Positions 31,526 to 45,819 are shown, counted from the first letter of the stretch. The stretch is 64,000 nucleotides of DNA from Progne subis subis (GCA_022316685.1 JAKJHU010000155.1:868001-932000), one strand, 5' to 3'. Program-made: numbers and translations. Notes: a model not told the origin generated them from the letters alone.

Positions 31526-34500
31526 TCCTGTTGCTTTTGTACCTAGAGAACTGGTAGATCAAAAAACAAACATTGAAAGAATAATCACTGCTTGGGACTA
31601 CCCTCATTTTTGTCACCAGACAGTTGAGATACCTTGAGATAGATTTTCCCTGGTATGGAACAGAAGTTCTTGATGAACACTGAAATTCTTCAATACATAT
31701 AGTGACCTTCAATATCAATTGTTTTTAATGAATTGAGTTTATTCAATACTTGGCCCACTAGCACTCTTTCTTTTATATCTACAGATATGCAATTAAAAGC
31801 AGCACAGTAAATCAGCAAGGTTAGTAATTGTCATGCTTATTAATACTGACACTTCACAACCAGCAATGTGTAGTTCCCCATTTTCAGTGGTCTTACCTGC
31901 CAAATCCCTTGTGACCAGACCTCCCTGAGGAAGATCTATAGACAGCTGGAACCTGAGCTCTTTCAATTTTTAAGTCTTTTTACTAGTAGTTATTTCCCAG
32001 AAGGCTACAGCTGTTGCAAATGAGGCAACACAAGGCTGTGAACTGAGATCTTCAGGAAAACCATAGTTTCTGCTTCCACTTTTAAAACATTGAGTATATT
32101 TTGGTCCATTGATTTAATCGGCTTGTCATCTTTTTCAGCAGGGAACTGTGAAGTTCCTCCCCAACACCCTGCATAAATCAAGTTGTCACTTCACAAGTTT
32201 TTGAACCTGGATTTTTCTGCAACAATCTGACACAGAGGTGCTGCCGCCTACAAGGCAGAACCTAAGACCCTGGATGGAGGGACAGAGAGAAGCATTCCTC
32301 AACAATGCCCTCAATACATACATACCTTTACAAGGTTTTTCCAATATCTGCTTTCTAGCAGTATATTGCTTCCAGTATTTAAAAAATGAAAGTCCCCTCA
32401 TAATGGCAGCAGAAATGCTTGTGTACCCATTTCTGTAAAACTCCATCTGCACTGGGGAGCTGCTGGTAAAAGGCTTTGGCATTGCCATCAAAAAGCGCTG
32501 CTGGGCACTGCTGTTCACTCATCAGTTCCTCATTCACAGAGAAGGAGCTCTCAGTGCCTGTCAAGTGCTCACACATTCCCGGCTCATCTCTGTGACCAGC
32601 CAGTTCCCTCCCAGGAAAAATTGCCTTTGACAGCTTGAAGCTGATGCCACTGATTTTGCTTATAGGAAAAGAATTTTGTTAAAATGCTGAAATAACAACT
32701 GCAGCAATGCATTGGAAGGTTTCACCTGACTTTTAGACTCCAGTTGGACATAATATAAAGAATGTGAAGGATATGGCTGCTCTGAACCCTGCTATGCAGA
32801 TGCTTCATTTAAAGCAGGCTGGGATAGCATTACTCTGCATTAAATATGCAGCTCATACTTAAAGAAGGGCCATTTTGCAACAGCCTACACAATTTCCTCA
32901 CAGCCACACTGAGAAATTCCAGTCATGCACCCTAAACCCAAACATTCATATTCAGTTCATATTTCAAGACAGTGCTTCCTCTATTCAAATTCTTTCAGTC
33001 CCCTACCTTCCTTGTAGCTACTTCTGTCTAACACCTCTACTTTTCAAGATAATTACCAACATTTTCCACCAGGAGAAACATTTACCATCTGCAGAACCCC
33101 CTCCAGCATGTTCAGTGTTTTTCTGCACAGCCTATCTCAGATTTCCGCACAAGTTTCCTGGAGGATAACCCCCTCACCTTGTTGTCTCCTCCTAATAGTA
33201 AAAATAGGATTTTTTTACATTAGCTATATTTGCTTTATCTCCTTCCAGAACCACCTTGTTCCAAAGCTAAAATTCCTTTAGCACGGATCACAGTAAGCCT
33301 GCTTTTGGATACCCTTTGTGTCTCTCAAATAAAGACTGTTTCATACACTCATCTGAGAAGTAAAGACAGTAAAAGCAAGGATGGGAAGAGGAGTGATGAA
33401 ATAAACTCAGGCAAAGCAGCACAAGCAGATGTCAGGCACCGCTCAGTCCTTGGGAGGAAGGGATGTGAATTCACTTTGAAATATCTGGGGCATCAAGTAG
33501 TTGGATTTCTAAGCATATAATTATTTTTCTCAAGGTATTCCAGCAGTAATGGAAGATGAGGGAGGGGGAAAATCCATCACTGTTTATATAGTGTCCCAGT
33601 TTGTGCTCATGTGTCCCAGAGTAAATAAAAAATGAGGATTTCCATCAATTTATGGATAATTCAAGTGTAAGAGTGTTTAAATTACAAGAGATTATTCACT
33701 GAGCAACAGCCCCATGAAAACAGGCTACTAAAAAGTGCAGCTGAACTCTTCATCTTCTCCTTGTCCACTCAACACAGATTCTTTCCAGCAGCCTTTAAGT
33801 CCTAGAGAGTACCTGTTTTCACAGAAAAAATTCCCTATTGCATGCTTGGTATAAAACCACTTCCACTCCTCCCAGTGTATCTTTAACTTCTTTAAGAGCT
33901 TTTCTTTTTGTCCGAGTGAAAAAGTCTAAAGCCTGAGGAAAGAGAAAAATCCCTCTCCCTTTAGAGGATTAAAAATTTATTTGGTTGGACTCAGAATGTG
34001 TTCTATTCAGGATCTTATGTGCAGCCCCCCACTTCAGCATCCAAAAGTGTTGATCATTGCTCTCTTTTTTCTTTCTACCTGTCTCCTCACAGAGATTCAG
34101 GATTTTTCACCATGCACAGGGGACTGTCTGTTCCATTTATATTAAACAATATATGTTAAACCATGAATACTACAGGACCTAGATTTTGTCTCCCTGGATA
34201 AATGCCTAAAAATATGAATCACAGAACTATGATTTATTTTATTCCTATTCTGAATTCCATTAATTTTATTTCATTTTACCTTTAAAAACAATTTTTGGAC
34301 TATACCCTTTCATTCAAGGAACAAAATAATAGAAGACTTTGTATTTTCAGTTCAGATAATTTTACTAACAGCTAATCTGGATTAATTTTTCTTTTTCCAT
34401 AGCATTGTTTTCAGCAGTCATAGACTCAATCGAGCATCTACTCCCGGGAAATCAGAACGTCTCATTTCTTTTCTTTTCTTCCAAAAAGAGAGACCTCTTC

Positions 34501-34664
34501 TAACTCTCTTCTAGTAAGCTCTTACTCTTCTTTCAGGCTCTTTTCAGAAAGAGCTGGTCTGTGGCCTTGGTGCTGTGGTACCGCTGGATATCAGCCAAAC
34601 ATCAGAATAGGGCCGGCAGACTTCTTTTATTTCATTCACATAAAATGATCGCCTTCATGAAATG
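31526..34664. other. Gene-free interval
   Basis: AT-rich sequence. No exon, RNA gene or clear mobile element is recognised. Confidence 0.5.
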
Positions 34665-35600
34665 ATAGAAGAATGGTCTAGAGGAGAACTTAAGACATTA
34701 AACAGTCCAAGGTGCTTTCCCATTATAGGATCACTAGCCTTATTTGATTCTTCACAGATAATTGTCTAGCCTATTCTTAAAATGTCTTCAGAACCTCCCT
34801 TATATCAAATATTTAACTGTTTTTATTATCCTAGGTCCCAGAAAATTATTTTTGTAGTTTAAAATAATCATCCTTTTTGATGCTTCTTTCTTTCTGCTCC
34901 ATCCACCATGAGCCCAAAGAAAAGGTCATTCCCTCCTCTATTTTTTATCTGAAGACTGTTATACTCCCCTGTCAAATTTCTGGTCTAAAAATTACAGTTA
35001 TTTCAAATCATCTTGCAGGTCACATTCTTCTGGCCTTTGATGAGTCCTGCCGCCCTCCTCTGGACTCCCTCTGACTGAATTGCACCTGTCTCAAAATGCA
35101 ACAACCAAAATGTAGCACAGCCCCCAAGCTGAGGCTTTGGCCTCAGAGCAAAAGGATTGCTTCATGTCTTCCAGGCTTCCACACCTTTTACATATCCAAG
35201 CGACATGTTTGCCTTTATTTGCAACAGCATGACATTGACTCATGTTCCGCTTGTGATCTATCAACAGATTCTTTTCTGTGGAGCTGCAGCCTAGTCATTT
35301 ACTTCTGGCTTGTGCTTATCTGCTTGGTAATTTCTGCCTTATTGTAGTACCTTGTATTTATCCCTACTGAATTTCATTCAGCTCTGTTCCTAGAAGGTCT
35401 TCCAATTCATTGGAAAAATTTTGAATTCTAGTATTTTCCTCCAGCTTATTTCAAGTGTCACAGTTTTATGTCCCTGGAAAATGTGATATACCCACTCCTT
35501 ATATTACCATTCAGGTTCTCTAAGAAAACACTGAATAAAAGCAGATCCAGGACACCCCAATGCAGCTACTGTGTCGTGTTAAGCATCTTGTGGCCTCTCT
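34665..35600 (-). repeat. Old, diverged CR1/L3-type LINE copy, antisense
   Basis: The + strand matches, with many substitutions, the reverse complement of older amniote CR1 copies. Diagnostic stretches in order: CCAAGGTGCTTTCCCATTAT, CCTCCTCTGGACTCCCTCTG, GCATGACATTGACTCATGTT, TACTGAATTTCATTCAGCTC and CCAGGACACCCCAATGCAG. It is about 0.9 kb and far more diverged than the young avian CR1 copies elsewhere in the window. Edges are approximate. Confidence 0.75.
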
Positions 35601-38600
35601 GAAGGACTGGCACACACTAAAAGCATATGAGCATATGAGCTCTGAATCTTCTGATATTATTTAAAGAAGATCTGCCTTCAGATAATCATGTTTACCCAGC
35701 TTATAGCCCCCTTCACCTGCTATGCCCCACGCCTCACCAAAACAAATATTTGCTAATTATGTGCAACCATAGTCAAGAATCTCAAATTTTACATTAATTA
35801 AAAAAACCCAAAAAACAAAAGCCAAATAAAATCTCTCACTCTTATGCTACAAATAGCCTTTAAAACAGGCTTTAATATGTAAACTGAACAAAAGTTAATT
35901 CTGTTAGAACCTGCTGGAATACTGACAAAATAATTGGGAAAGATGTGACCATTTCTCTTCATAGATTTAGGGATATGATAGAAATGTCCTAATTTATTGT
36001 ATTCACTATAGTTACAACAGCAGCATGGGCTTCAAGGGCAGCACCAAGGCAGCTGGATGATTTCAGCAGACTGAACGTTCCCTTTGCTCTTGACCGAATG
36101 ACTGCAGGATCTTTTCCCTGGAGCTGAAACGCCAGCCATGACGGCCACAAGCAGGCACATTGCAGACAGTAAGCCTTTGTGTACATTGGAATAAAGATGA
36201 TCTGGTATTCCTCCTGACAACACAGGATTAACTCTCTCGTCTAGCCCTGACTCTTATTCCAGCAGTCATTACCACTGTGCCCCCAGATTCCTTAACCCAG
36301 TAGGGACAGTTTTCCTGGCACCGTGACTGAGGCCCTGGCACAGCAGAAAACATGCATGGTGCAAATTAACCAGCTGGAGAGTAAAGAGAGAGAAATTATA
36401 AATTTTCCCTGTTTCCCAATGGGGCCCTAGTAATCAATTATTAGCCCCTGGAGTAGTCACTAACTGCTTGCTCTGTGATCATCTGATTCTTGCAGTGTTA
36501 CCTCTGCTGGAAACCTCAGACCTTTGATTAGATGCAGCAGGAATTCCTCCTTTGTTCTCTAACCTGTCTGGAGGAAGCAGGCAACTAGAGAGAAGCTTTA
36601 CAGGGACAAGAAAGAACTCGGGGGTAGACTTGGTATTCACAGAGCACCAGCAGCACAGCAGTTGTAGTGCTGGCTTATCTCATTTGAACATCACACAATT
36701 TCCTTATCTAGGAGAGGGTGAAAGCAAAAGGTACAGAAAAGCTGAAAGGAAAAACAAAGTCCTGACTTTACTTCTGCTTGGATTGGTTGGTCAACAGGAT
36801 CTATACTAAATTTCTGAGTGCCAAATGAGAAGTAAGAGGCTTTTAATTTCTACTGGATGAAAATCAAGAGCCAGTATTTCAAATATTGCAAGATGAACTA
36901 TCAAATTGCTAATCCTTAATGTGTATTCCAAGACAGTACAAAGACCCTCACCACTACAGACTAGCCAGTAAACTGTAATTTAGTGGAAGATAATTTTCCT
37001 TAACTGCGCACCTTGGAGCAGAATTCATGCTTCATACTTTGGTGATTTAAAAGGGTGGCTGCATGGAAGAGTTCAGGGGTAAAACCCACCAAATACTAAC
37101 ATCTGACCTCAGATAACTGATAACAAAGCCCTAGACTTCAGCATCTGTATGTTTATAGCGATTTCAAACCAATTTTTTTCTCTATTCTTTTGCCTAAAAG
37201 TCAATGCAGAGATGAATATCTCTTGGAGGGAGACATTTCTCAGCTAAAAATATATTCTCAGAGGTACTCACCTCCTCGGAAATCTACTGTCACTACCAGT
37301 ACCAGTTCATTTCATTGCTTTCTGCCTATAACTAACCATAAGAAAGGGTGAAATTCTGGCACAATGACAGTGATCACTCAGAGGCTCACTGCCTGTCCAT
37401 TTTCTGCTATCACTGGCCTCTTTTTCTTTTGGTCTTTGTATTACAGGGTGCTCTGCGCAGAAGGTTCTAACTATCATATCTGTTTACACCTTTGACACAT
37501 CATTTTTCTCTGTGTGCCTGTGTTAATGTAGGTTACTATTTCATACAAGAGTAACTCTTCCAAGAGCTGGTGATGAACAGGCAGCCTTGCTGGGCTTCCG
37601 AAATACACCTTTTATTAAATGGAGACTATAAAAGTTATCATACACTACATGACTACAGGTCACAGCAGAGTTATCCTGTTTTTTCACAACTATTGCTGCT
37701 GCCATTGTGGGCCCACCCAGCCTTCTGTACTTGGAAAATATGAATGTCTCACAGTTTATGAATGGAGAGCACAGCACAATGGATAGATGATTACAACAAC
37801 ACAAACATAAATAACAACAAACAGGTTTCTGAGTTTTGGCGCCAAATCTCTGGTTCCAATGTATTTTATTTCTGCATTTGTTTCTTCACCTACAAAACAG
37901 CAAATGTCTATAACACCAAGAAATGATCGGATTTAAACCAATTCTATATCAAAGCCATAGGTTCTCCATTATGGTAACCAAATGTCCTCTGAAGGCATTG
38001 CTTCTTTCAGATGGAAAATGCAAAACTCACCTGTAAAGCCTAGTCCACAAACCATTCAGCACTATGAATTATAGCTTTTCAGAGGGAAACAGAAGGAATG
38101 TACAAGGGTAATGCTGCTCTGTTGGGAATCCTCATTCTTCCTTGACATACCTCCTAGTGCTACAAATTAACCCTTAAAAATGGCTAGACAAGCAAACAGC
38201 GGCTGTATACCAAGATAGGATTGCAGCCTCACTGGCGAAGTGTTTCAAACTCTTGTTACACATCATGTCCCTGGAGAAGAGAAACTGCAGAAGGTTGCAA
38301 TAGCATCAGAATGAATAATTGAAGCTCGGCTCATTCAGTATGTGCATAAACGGAAGGGTCACAATGCCGCCTTCTAGTCAGCCGGCAGAGCAGAAACTCA
38401 CCAGTGTCTAATAGAAACATCATCTGGAGGTACTGACCTACTTCTCTGGGAGCTTTTACAGAGTGGGTTGAGGAGATGACAGTGGGATGGCCAAGTACAC
38501 AGAGGATCAAATCATATTGTCTAACAGAAAACCGTACATTACAGAATCAGTTGCATATTCCACTCTTGGAAAAACCCTCGGGACTTTGTTCCACCGAGAA

Positions 38601-38819
38601 ACCAGAGATCCATGCAAGATTAATGCTATTTCCCACCTGAGAAACTGTCCCTGTGGGAATTTGCCAGGATGCTCTTCACTATGGAGAGTCACTGGGAGGT
38701 TTCCCTACTCCGTCTGCATGACAAGTGGGGCCAAAATTTCACACCCTTTCCCGCATAAACTCTACAGCCATTTAATATTGGGAATGACAGGCGTGAGGGA
38801 GGGGTAACTCGGGCATCTC
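35601..38819. other. Gene-free interval left of CpG island
   Basis: No supportable exon. The open frames here are short and lack recognisable domains or splice context. Confidence 0.5.
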
Positions 38820-39750
38820 CCCCTATTGTCCAGCCGCTCGATGGGAAGGAAGGGAGCGCAGCCCACCCGGGCGGCCGCCCACGCCATGCCCGCCGCCCCG
38901 AGGGCCAGGGGCCGGGACACCGCAGGGTGCCCCGAGCGCAGCCCCCCTTCTCCAGGACCGCGGCCAGAGCCCCGACGGTCCCCCCGCTCCGCACCGGCGG
39001 CCACCTCTGGGGAGCTGCCGGGGCCAGGCCCGCCCGCGGCCCCGCTCCCATCGCCCCCGTCCGAGCGAGGGATCCCACCTCAGCGCCCGGCCCCGCAGGT
39101 GCGGCCCGGCCCCACCGCCGGCGGCTCCCCGGCACGGTACCTGCTGCGCCCCGCGGCGGCGGGGTCCGAGCGCGGTGCGGAGCGCGGAGCGCGGAGCGCG
39201 GAGCGCGGAACGCGGAGCGGGGCCGCGGCGCTGCCTGCGCACTGACAGCTCGGGAGCCGCGGCGGCGGGGGCCGGGGCTGGGAGGGGGCCTCGGGCACCC
39301 GGGGCTCCGGCGCCGAATCAGTGACGGGAGGAGGGCCCGGGGGCGGGCGGGAGCGGGGAAGGGGAGGGGGCGGCGGGGCGAGGGGCTTGGAGCCCCCGTC
39401 GCCGCCGCAGCCCGGGCGGCCTCCGGGAGGCGCCGGCGCCCGCGGGCGCTGCGGGCCGGGGAGGCGTGGGGCGCCCGCAAGGACGGGGGTGACCGAGAGA
39501 TGCGGCGCTGTGGGACGGCCGGGCCGGGCTCCCCGCTGCCTTCCCGGGAGGAGAGGGCGCTGGGAACGGGTGCCGCGGGATGATGCCCTTCATTCAGCAC
39601 AGTGGCGGCTGAGAGAGGCGGGCGAGCTCCCGGCGCCCGTCCCCGTCCGGGGCACAGGGCAGCGGCCTGGGGCTGCAGCGCTGCGCCCTCCGGTCCCGGG
39701 CTGAGCCACCCGGGACGGGGCTCCGGCTCCGGCCGTCCTGGGTCAGGCCG
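38820..39750. promoter_or_regulatory. Orphan CpG island, likely promoter
   Basis: About 930 bp of extremely GC-rich, CpG-dense sequence stands alone in AT-rich DNA. No protein-coding first exon is recognised in it; the long open frames on both strands are low-complexity Pro/Arg/Gly/Ala translations. A good minus-strand donor, GCAG|GTACCG, has GT at 39140-39139. A plus-strand donor, CTGCG|GTAAGC, has GT at 39798-39799 at the right edge. It could be the promoter and noncoding exon 1 of C1QTNF4 (minus, 19 kb away), of a plus-strand gene beyond 64 kb, or of both. Confidence 0.75.
39181..39222 (+). repeat. 7-bp tandem repeat AGCGCGG x6
   Basis: Six consecutive heptamers; the fifth is AACGCGG and the sixth AGCGGGG. 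They sit in the CpG island, about 40 bp upstream in minus-strand sense of the candidate donor. Confidence 0.9.
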
Positions 39751-40444
39751 ATGAGGGAGAGCAAACAGCCTTAGCTAGACCAAAGGATGTGACTGCGGTA
39801 AGCGACAGGCTTTTGGCTACCCAAGATCGTGTCTGATCTGCTCTGGAGATTTGTGAGTCCCGAAGCATGTCTATAGACTAACTGAGTTATTTGGTTTATC
39901 AAAAGCTTGTATCTCTCTCTAGAAAGCTTGGCTTACCTTAGATCATCACCTAACAACAAGGCTACTAGTTGTTCCTTTGAAGGCTGGCATTGATTTTTGC
40001 TGACAGCAAAATAGTCGGCTTTTCACATTCCTGATCTGAGCTGAAGAAGAATTTTGGGGTTCTGTAAGACATGTTTATTGTTAACCCTGTAAAATCTAAT
40101 GCTGACTTCCAAAAAGAAGATTTAAAGATGTGGATGTTTAAAAAATGTTCTGGCTCCCCAACAGTAAAGGTCTTTAACCCCCCAACACCCATTTGCTATG
40201 GGAGGAATTTAAATGCCAGTGTTGTCAGAGTACAGATGGGGCGCCTAGTAATGCTTCCCCTTGTGGATTGTCCAGCCGTTGTTGCCCTGTGTGGGCATGC
40301 TCTGCTATCCACTCTCCATCTCCACTTACCCTCTTGTGGCAGACACCAGGACTTTCTCCTGTTGCAGCAGCAGACACATTTGAATCAGTTTTCACATAAG
40401 ACTTGTACCAGTCACAAGGCTGATTCTTACAGTAGACAGAAAAT

Positions 40445-40474
40445 GGGGGGGGGGGGGGGGGGAAAAAAAAAAAA
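40445..40474 (+). repeat. G18 followed by A12
   Basis: Eighteen G run directly into twelve A. Confidence 0.95.
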
Positions 40475-41718
40475 GTTTTCTTCAGAGAGGAAGAGGACTG
40501 ACAGATGGGATGACCATAAAGTAATTTACTCTTTGGTGCGAGGATGCAATTTATGGCATAACAACTTCCTACCGCTCAATAGCCCGTCTAATGTGGTGTG
40601 CATATCGTATTAAATACCTGCCACCCTGCAAATCCTCCCTAGCTCTGTACCCACCAGGTGCTGCATTGTCCCTATGTTATATCTTTTTCCTTCCCTCCTA
40701 CAGAGCGAAACAAAGGCATCGATGACAGGCAGAATGAGACATGAGAGAGTTAGAGACTAACCCTCATGTGGGTCTGTCAGCTGAGCAGAGTATATCCTGG
40801 ATGGGCTCACATCCAGCTGGTACTGCTGGCTAAACATATTTTGTGCTCTCTTAACAGCTTCTTTACTCATTTCAAAGGACAGATTACTCAACACTCACTG
40901 CTTCTGGAGGGATGAATGGACCACTGACTCCCAGGATATGAGAATGCTCATCTTGGACACAAACTAGACAAATCTATTCCTTTTAATCATCTAGCAATGA
41001 TAGCAGCGATGAGTAATTATGAACAGTATGATAAACTATCCTTGTAAATATCTATGCTGTCACTGGGGTCAAAGTGATTGAGTACTAAGATACTAACTAC
41101 AGCATTATAAAAGAGATGTGTATTTTGCATTGTCCTGTGTAGTCCAGATGAGCTGTGCTCTGTTCTGCCTCTGCCAGACAGTTTTTCTTTCTTCATGGGG
41201 CAATGCTAGTACATGCCTCCTCTGCCCCAGCTGAGGAAAGGCAGAGGGCTGCGAAGAGAACTGTGTTTCCACCCAGTAGCAGCTAGTGGATTTACTACAT
41301 CTCCTTGGGAAAGTGCTAAAACAGAGCAGACCTGTCTTATCTATGGGTTCCTGGGAAAGAGGCAGGAGAAGGTAGACTGTTTTGTGGGGGGAAACACACT
41401 TCCCAAAAATGGCCAGCAGAAAAAGACCTTCTAGTCCCAACTCATACTGTTGCCTTCACTGCAGTTGATAGTCTTCCCCACAAGGACATGAAATCCCATG
41501 AGTGCATTGGAATGCTTTTTTTTTGTGTGTTAGTATTCTGAAAATTCTCATGGCATAGCTCATTAATAAATGGCAGCCTTGGAAGTATAAGAATCAGTGT
41601 AATAAATTTGAAGACTGTGGAAGAGGACACATACTTATTTTAAATGAAACTGATTTCAGTCACTTGCACTCATTCGCTCCAATTTCACACATTTATTCAT
41701 AGTCACAAGCGCCAGGAT

Positions 41719-41749
41719 GTGTGTGTGTGTGTGTGTATGTGTGTGTGTG
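41719..41749 (+). repeat. (TG)n microsatellite
   Basis: About 15 TG units with one TA interruption. Confidence 0.93.
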
Positions 41750-44700
41750 CGGTCTGCTCAGGACTCTGTGTGTGCATGTGTTTGTGTGATGCAGAGGACA
41801 GGGGACAGTAGCTCCTGAGTCCTCGGGATGCCTCTTAGGTTTGTCTTGATGAGGCACAACAAACCACAATTTTGACAAGCTGTTTTATGACCCCTGGGAG
41901 TCAAGATGTCATGGCATGACTATGACCTCAGTTTTGCATTTTTTGTCCTCCCTAATTCTTAGGCAAGGATGCTGCCTATCGTTTTTATTTTTTCATTCTG
42001 GGTATCTTTATTGCTGCCTTCCTGTTGAGAGAAAAGGGATGGGCCATCTTTGATGTGACTGTGTCGGAGCACAGACCTTCTGGTCTCGATGTATGCATAT
42101 TCCTTATTACCTGCTTTATTGCTGTTGCTTGTGCCCTTGTTAAAAAATATATATGCCATATTTTTAAGCCTTGATTTTTATTGTATCACTATAAAGGTAA
42201 AAAATGTCAAAGTAAGTAGTGATTCAAGCAAGCTTAAGGATTAAAAAGAATACCTCAAGAATATATAGACTCACCAATACGTAAACCAACTCACAGTGGG
42301 ACAGTGCAAGGCTAAAAGAAATAAACCTCTGTGGTCCATGTGTCAAAAATCCTGCATTAGACTGCTGTTATTTGCTTATTTATTACAAACCTGGACATGG
42401 AATGATCAGCTCTTAACAGATGTTATCACTTGACTTACAGTGAAGTCTCTCAACAGCCAAGGACATCATTAATGACTGTCATGGGTGAATAACTAAAATG
42501 ATTTTTTGAGACCCCACCTGCAAATACTGTTCTTGGAAATGAATGGATTTGGTGAACTTTGTTTTGGTTTGTTTCTTTTCATGGTCTGGGTTTCTGTGTT
42601 TTTGAATAGCCTACTTAAGAGAGATATGTGTACCACTTCCCTTAGAAGAATTTAAAGCTTGAGCTTTGAGGGTCATTGATCATATCAGGTGTCTGGAGTG
42701 TGTTGTAGTGGCAGAAAACCACGTGCAGAGAAATTTTGTATTGAAATTTGGAGTATCTCAATCTAGAAAGGTAGATCAGAGGGCAACCATGATCACATCT
42801 CTGGAGGAGTAGTTCTGTGCCATGTGCATGAATGAGGAGGGAACAACTGTGATAAGTGCTGGATGTGGTTTCTTGCATATGTTTTCCTTTTCTTGCCAGT
42901 TGAGAGAGATGCTGGATGCACGTGGAGCATGCCAGCAGAAAGGCAGTGTAAGTTATGTTCATGTGATTGAAGTGCACTTCTGTGTACAGTGACAGCAGAT
43001 TAATATTTCTTGAAAGACTACATTGGGAATCCACTGGCAGAGGCCACAGAGAAAATAGCACCAGGAAAATGTAGAAAGGCTGAAACCTCTGTGACTGATT
43101 GGCAAAAAAAAGTTGGGTAAACACTCAACTCATTGAGTAGGTATTAGACTTCCAGCAAGACACCTACTGAGGAACTTGTCTGGCAATATGTAACAGAAAA
43201 TTTCAGGAGATGTCTGATGGAAGTTCTTGCAAGAAGGTGAGCAATAGCTCCTGGTGACTCCACTGAAAAAAAAGGACAGGTGAAGCCAATAGCACAGTGA
43301 TAACAGGGCAGAATGCTGCAATTGTAATGCACTTCACAGACACAAATGCTGATCTTTCCACCAGAGAAGCAGCCAGGAACACAAAAAACTGACAATAGAA
43401 GAATGTAGAAAAATATATTTTGAACTCTGTGTATGGAACACAATAAGGTGTCAAAGAATTTAGAGAAATATTTCACTTGTTTGTCTCCTAGAGCCTGAGA
43501 AGAAAAATAATAAAATACAACTGTTGGTGATAAAGAAAATTTTGATATAGCTGACAACACAGGACTGTCAGAATGATTCTCTGATTAGAATGTTGAGGGT
43601 TCACATAACCTGTGTGGGAAGGAAGGTGTGGTATAATTCCAAGAGACTTGAAGTTCTGACAAGCAATTCACAATGACCAAACATGAAAAGAATGTCAAAA
43701 TTCTCCTGGAAGAAACAAAGTCTTTTCCCTTATATTTGAAGAAGCTGACATGTGTCAGAGAGATGTACAACTCTGAATTCCACTGGGACACCTGCAGACA
43801 CATATGTAGGTCTTGCATAAACTCAACAAGAGATCGCCTGACACCACAATCAAATCTATCTCACCCAGTTAGGAGAAACAAGCGAGCCAGCAAGCAAGCA
43901 AACAGACAAAAAGAAACCCAAACAACAATCACTTTAAAACAGTTTGCCTAAAAACAAGGTAGTTCCTATCCAACCACCAAAGAAGAAAACCTTTTCAGGT
44001 ATAGGCTTTCCCCTTTCTCTTACAGTCTTTGTCCTTTTTCCTAACAAATATTCGGGAAAATTTATTCCTTTCACATATCAATAGGATGCAAGCTGAATAT
44101 CATAGCTAAGACTTTAATGTCTATATTCTATAATACTGCCCCAGTATCAGCTTCTAAAGATGAAGATCAGTTAGCATATGCAAGCAGGGAACTTTAACAA
44201 TACTGTTGTAATTGGATCCATTCAGAAGTCCCAAATAAAACCCCAAAGTTTGTAGGTGGCAGCTACACAAGCAGAGAAGCAATTATTTCCTTAATGCATA
44301 AATATTTTAACTAAAATTATATCTACTGACAGTGAAGTTCAAAGTTTTTTTTAGTGATAATAGAATTTGCCTATTAAAACTCACTGATTTTTTAATAAAA
44401 CTTCCATATCCAAATGAAGACAGTATAATTCTCTATTTTAGGCTCATAATAAAACCATTTTGAAATCTTCCTTTCCACAGTGTGTACCTATATCTATGTG
44501 TCTCTGGCTTTCCTGCATGTCCATTGAATTGAATTCTGAACTATGTGGGCATTTACTCACAACAGCTAAAATTACTTTTCATCTCTGACCTGTGTTCCTA
44601 AAAATCTGCGTATTAAACCCTCATCCTCACTCCAAGACACTAATCAGAACATGTGTCAAAGAAGCTGAGAAAAATCTTAACAGGGTTGGTCAATCTTTTC

Positions 44701-45819
44701 AGTAAGTTATTCAATGTTTCAATTTGAAAATGTGCATATTCTCAGAATTCCAACATACTCCTCATTTCCATGTGCTTTTGAGTTTTCACATTTTTCACAT
44801 TCTGTAAATTGACACATTTTTATTACTATCAGCTCTCCTTTAGGGACCTTGAGATTTAAGAACTCTCCTTAGTAGTTGAAATTACAGAACAAACACGTTG
44901 CCAAAGTATTTTTACCAATAACAACATGCTTGGAAATTCTGAAACTCTGTGAATATAACTGAACTAATGTAAACAGCCCTGGTCTGAGCAGTAACCTCTA
45001 ACCTTCTGCATGTTTTTCATGCCCCTCAATTGTGTTCTTAAATGCTTCTGAATGAGTACATAGACTGCCATGTGGTAATCCACATTAGGAAATGGATATA
45101 TCTGAAAAATAGTTGAAGAAAAAAAGAAAATGCAATTCATCATCTGGATGAGGTTCCCGGTCCTGTTCATTGCGCATTTCCACAAACTACTGCCCTGGCA
45201 TCTGTCAGAAATTGGACATGAGCAAGGACAGACTAGGGAAGTAGAAGAAATGTTTGTCAACCAGCATCCTCAAGCACACACAAAGCCTGCTGCAAACACC
45301 ATTTTAGGTCTCTTCACAGGGCCTTTATAAACCTGGCTGTGCTTAGGTAGTTCCTTCAACTGTCTTAAATGTCAGTAAAATCCCCCTTTCTCTAAATCTG
45401 AACACAGGCCAATAATCATATATAAACACCCCAGCTCTTCAAGATAGCCTTTTTCACTTCCATGGTTCTCAATTTAGCACTTAACTGTGTCTGTTGAAAT
45501 AAGCTACCAGTCTGCGTGTGTGATAAGTCACATTATTTTGAGTGAATTATGACACAACAGAAGTGTCTGCAATAAATCACCCATCTACACTACCCTGCCC
45601 ACTCAACAGAACACAGCCATAAAGTCTCATTTCTTGAGTGATGATTTCTTAGCTATTTTTTATTTCAAACAGTGCTGGAAAATAGCAGTCTCCTATTTTC
45701 ATTCTCTGTTAAAGCCGACTTTGATTGAAGCCCAGATCTTCATAAAAAAGTCCAAGCTATTTACTACTGTATGCTTCTCAAAAGAATCAGTGATCAGAGA
45801 GCAGCTGTGTCCTCAACTC

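Noticed and set aside
38689..39704. Open frames up to 303 codons in the 39-kb CpG island
   Set aside because: Same composition artefact. No signal peptide, domain or consistent splice structure was found.
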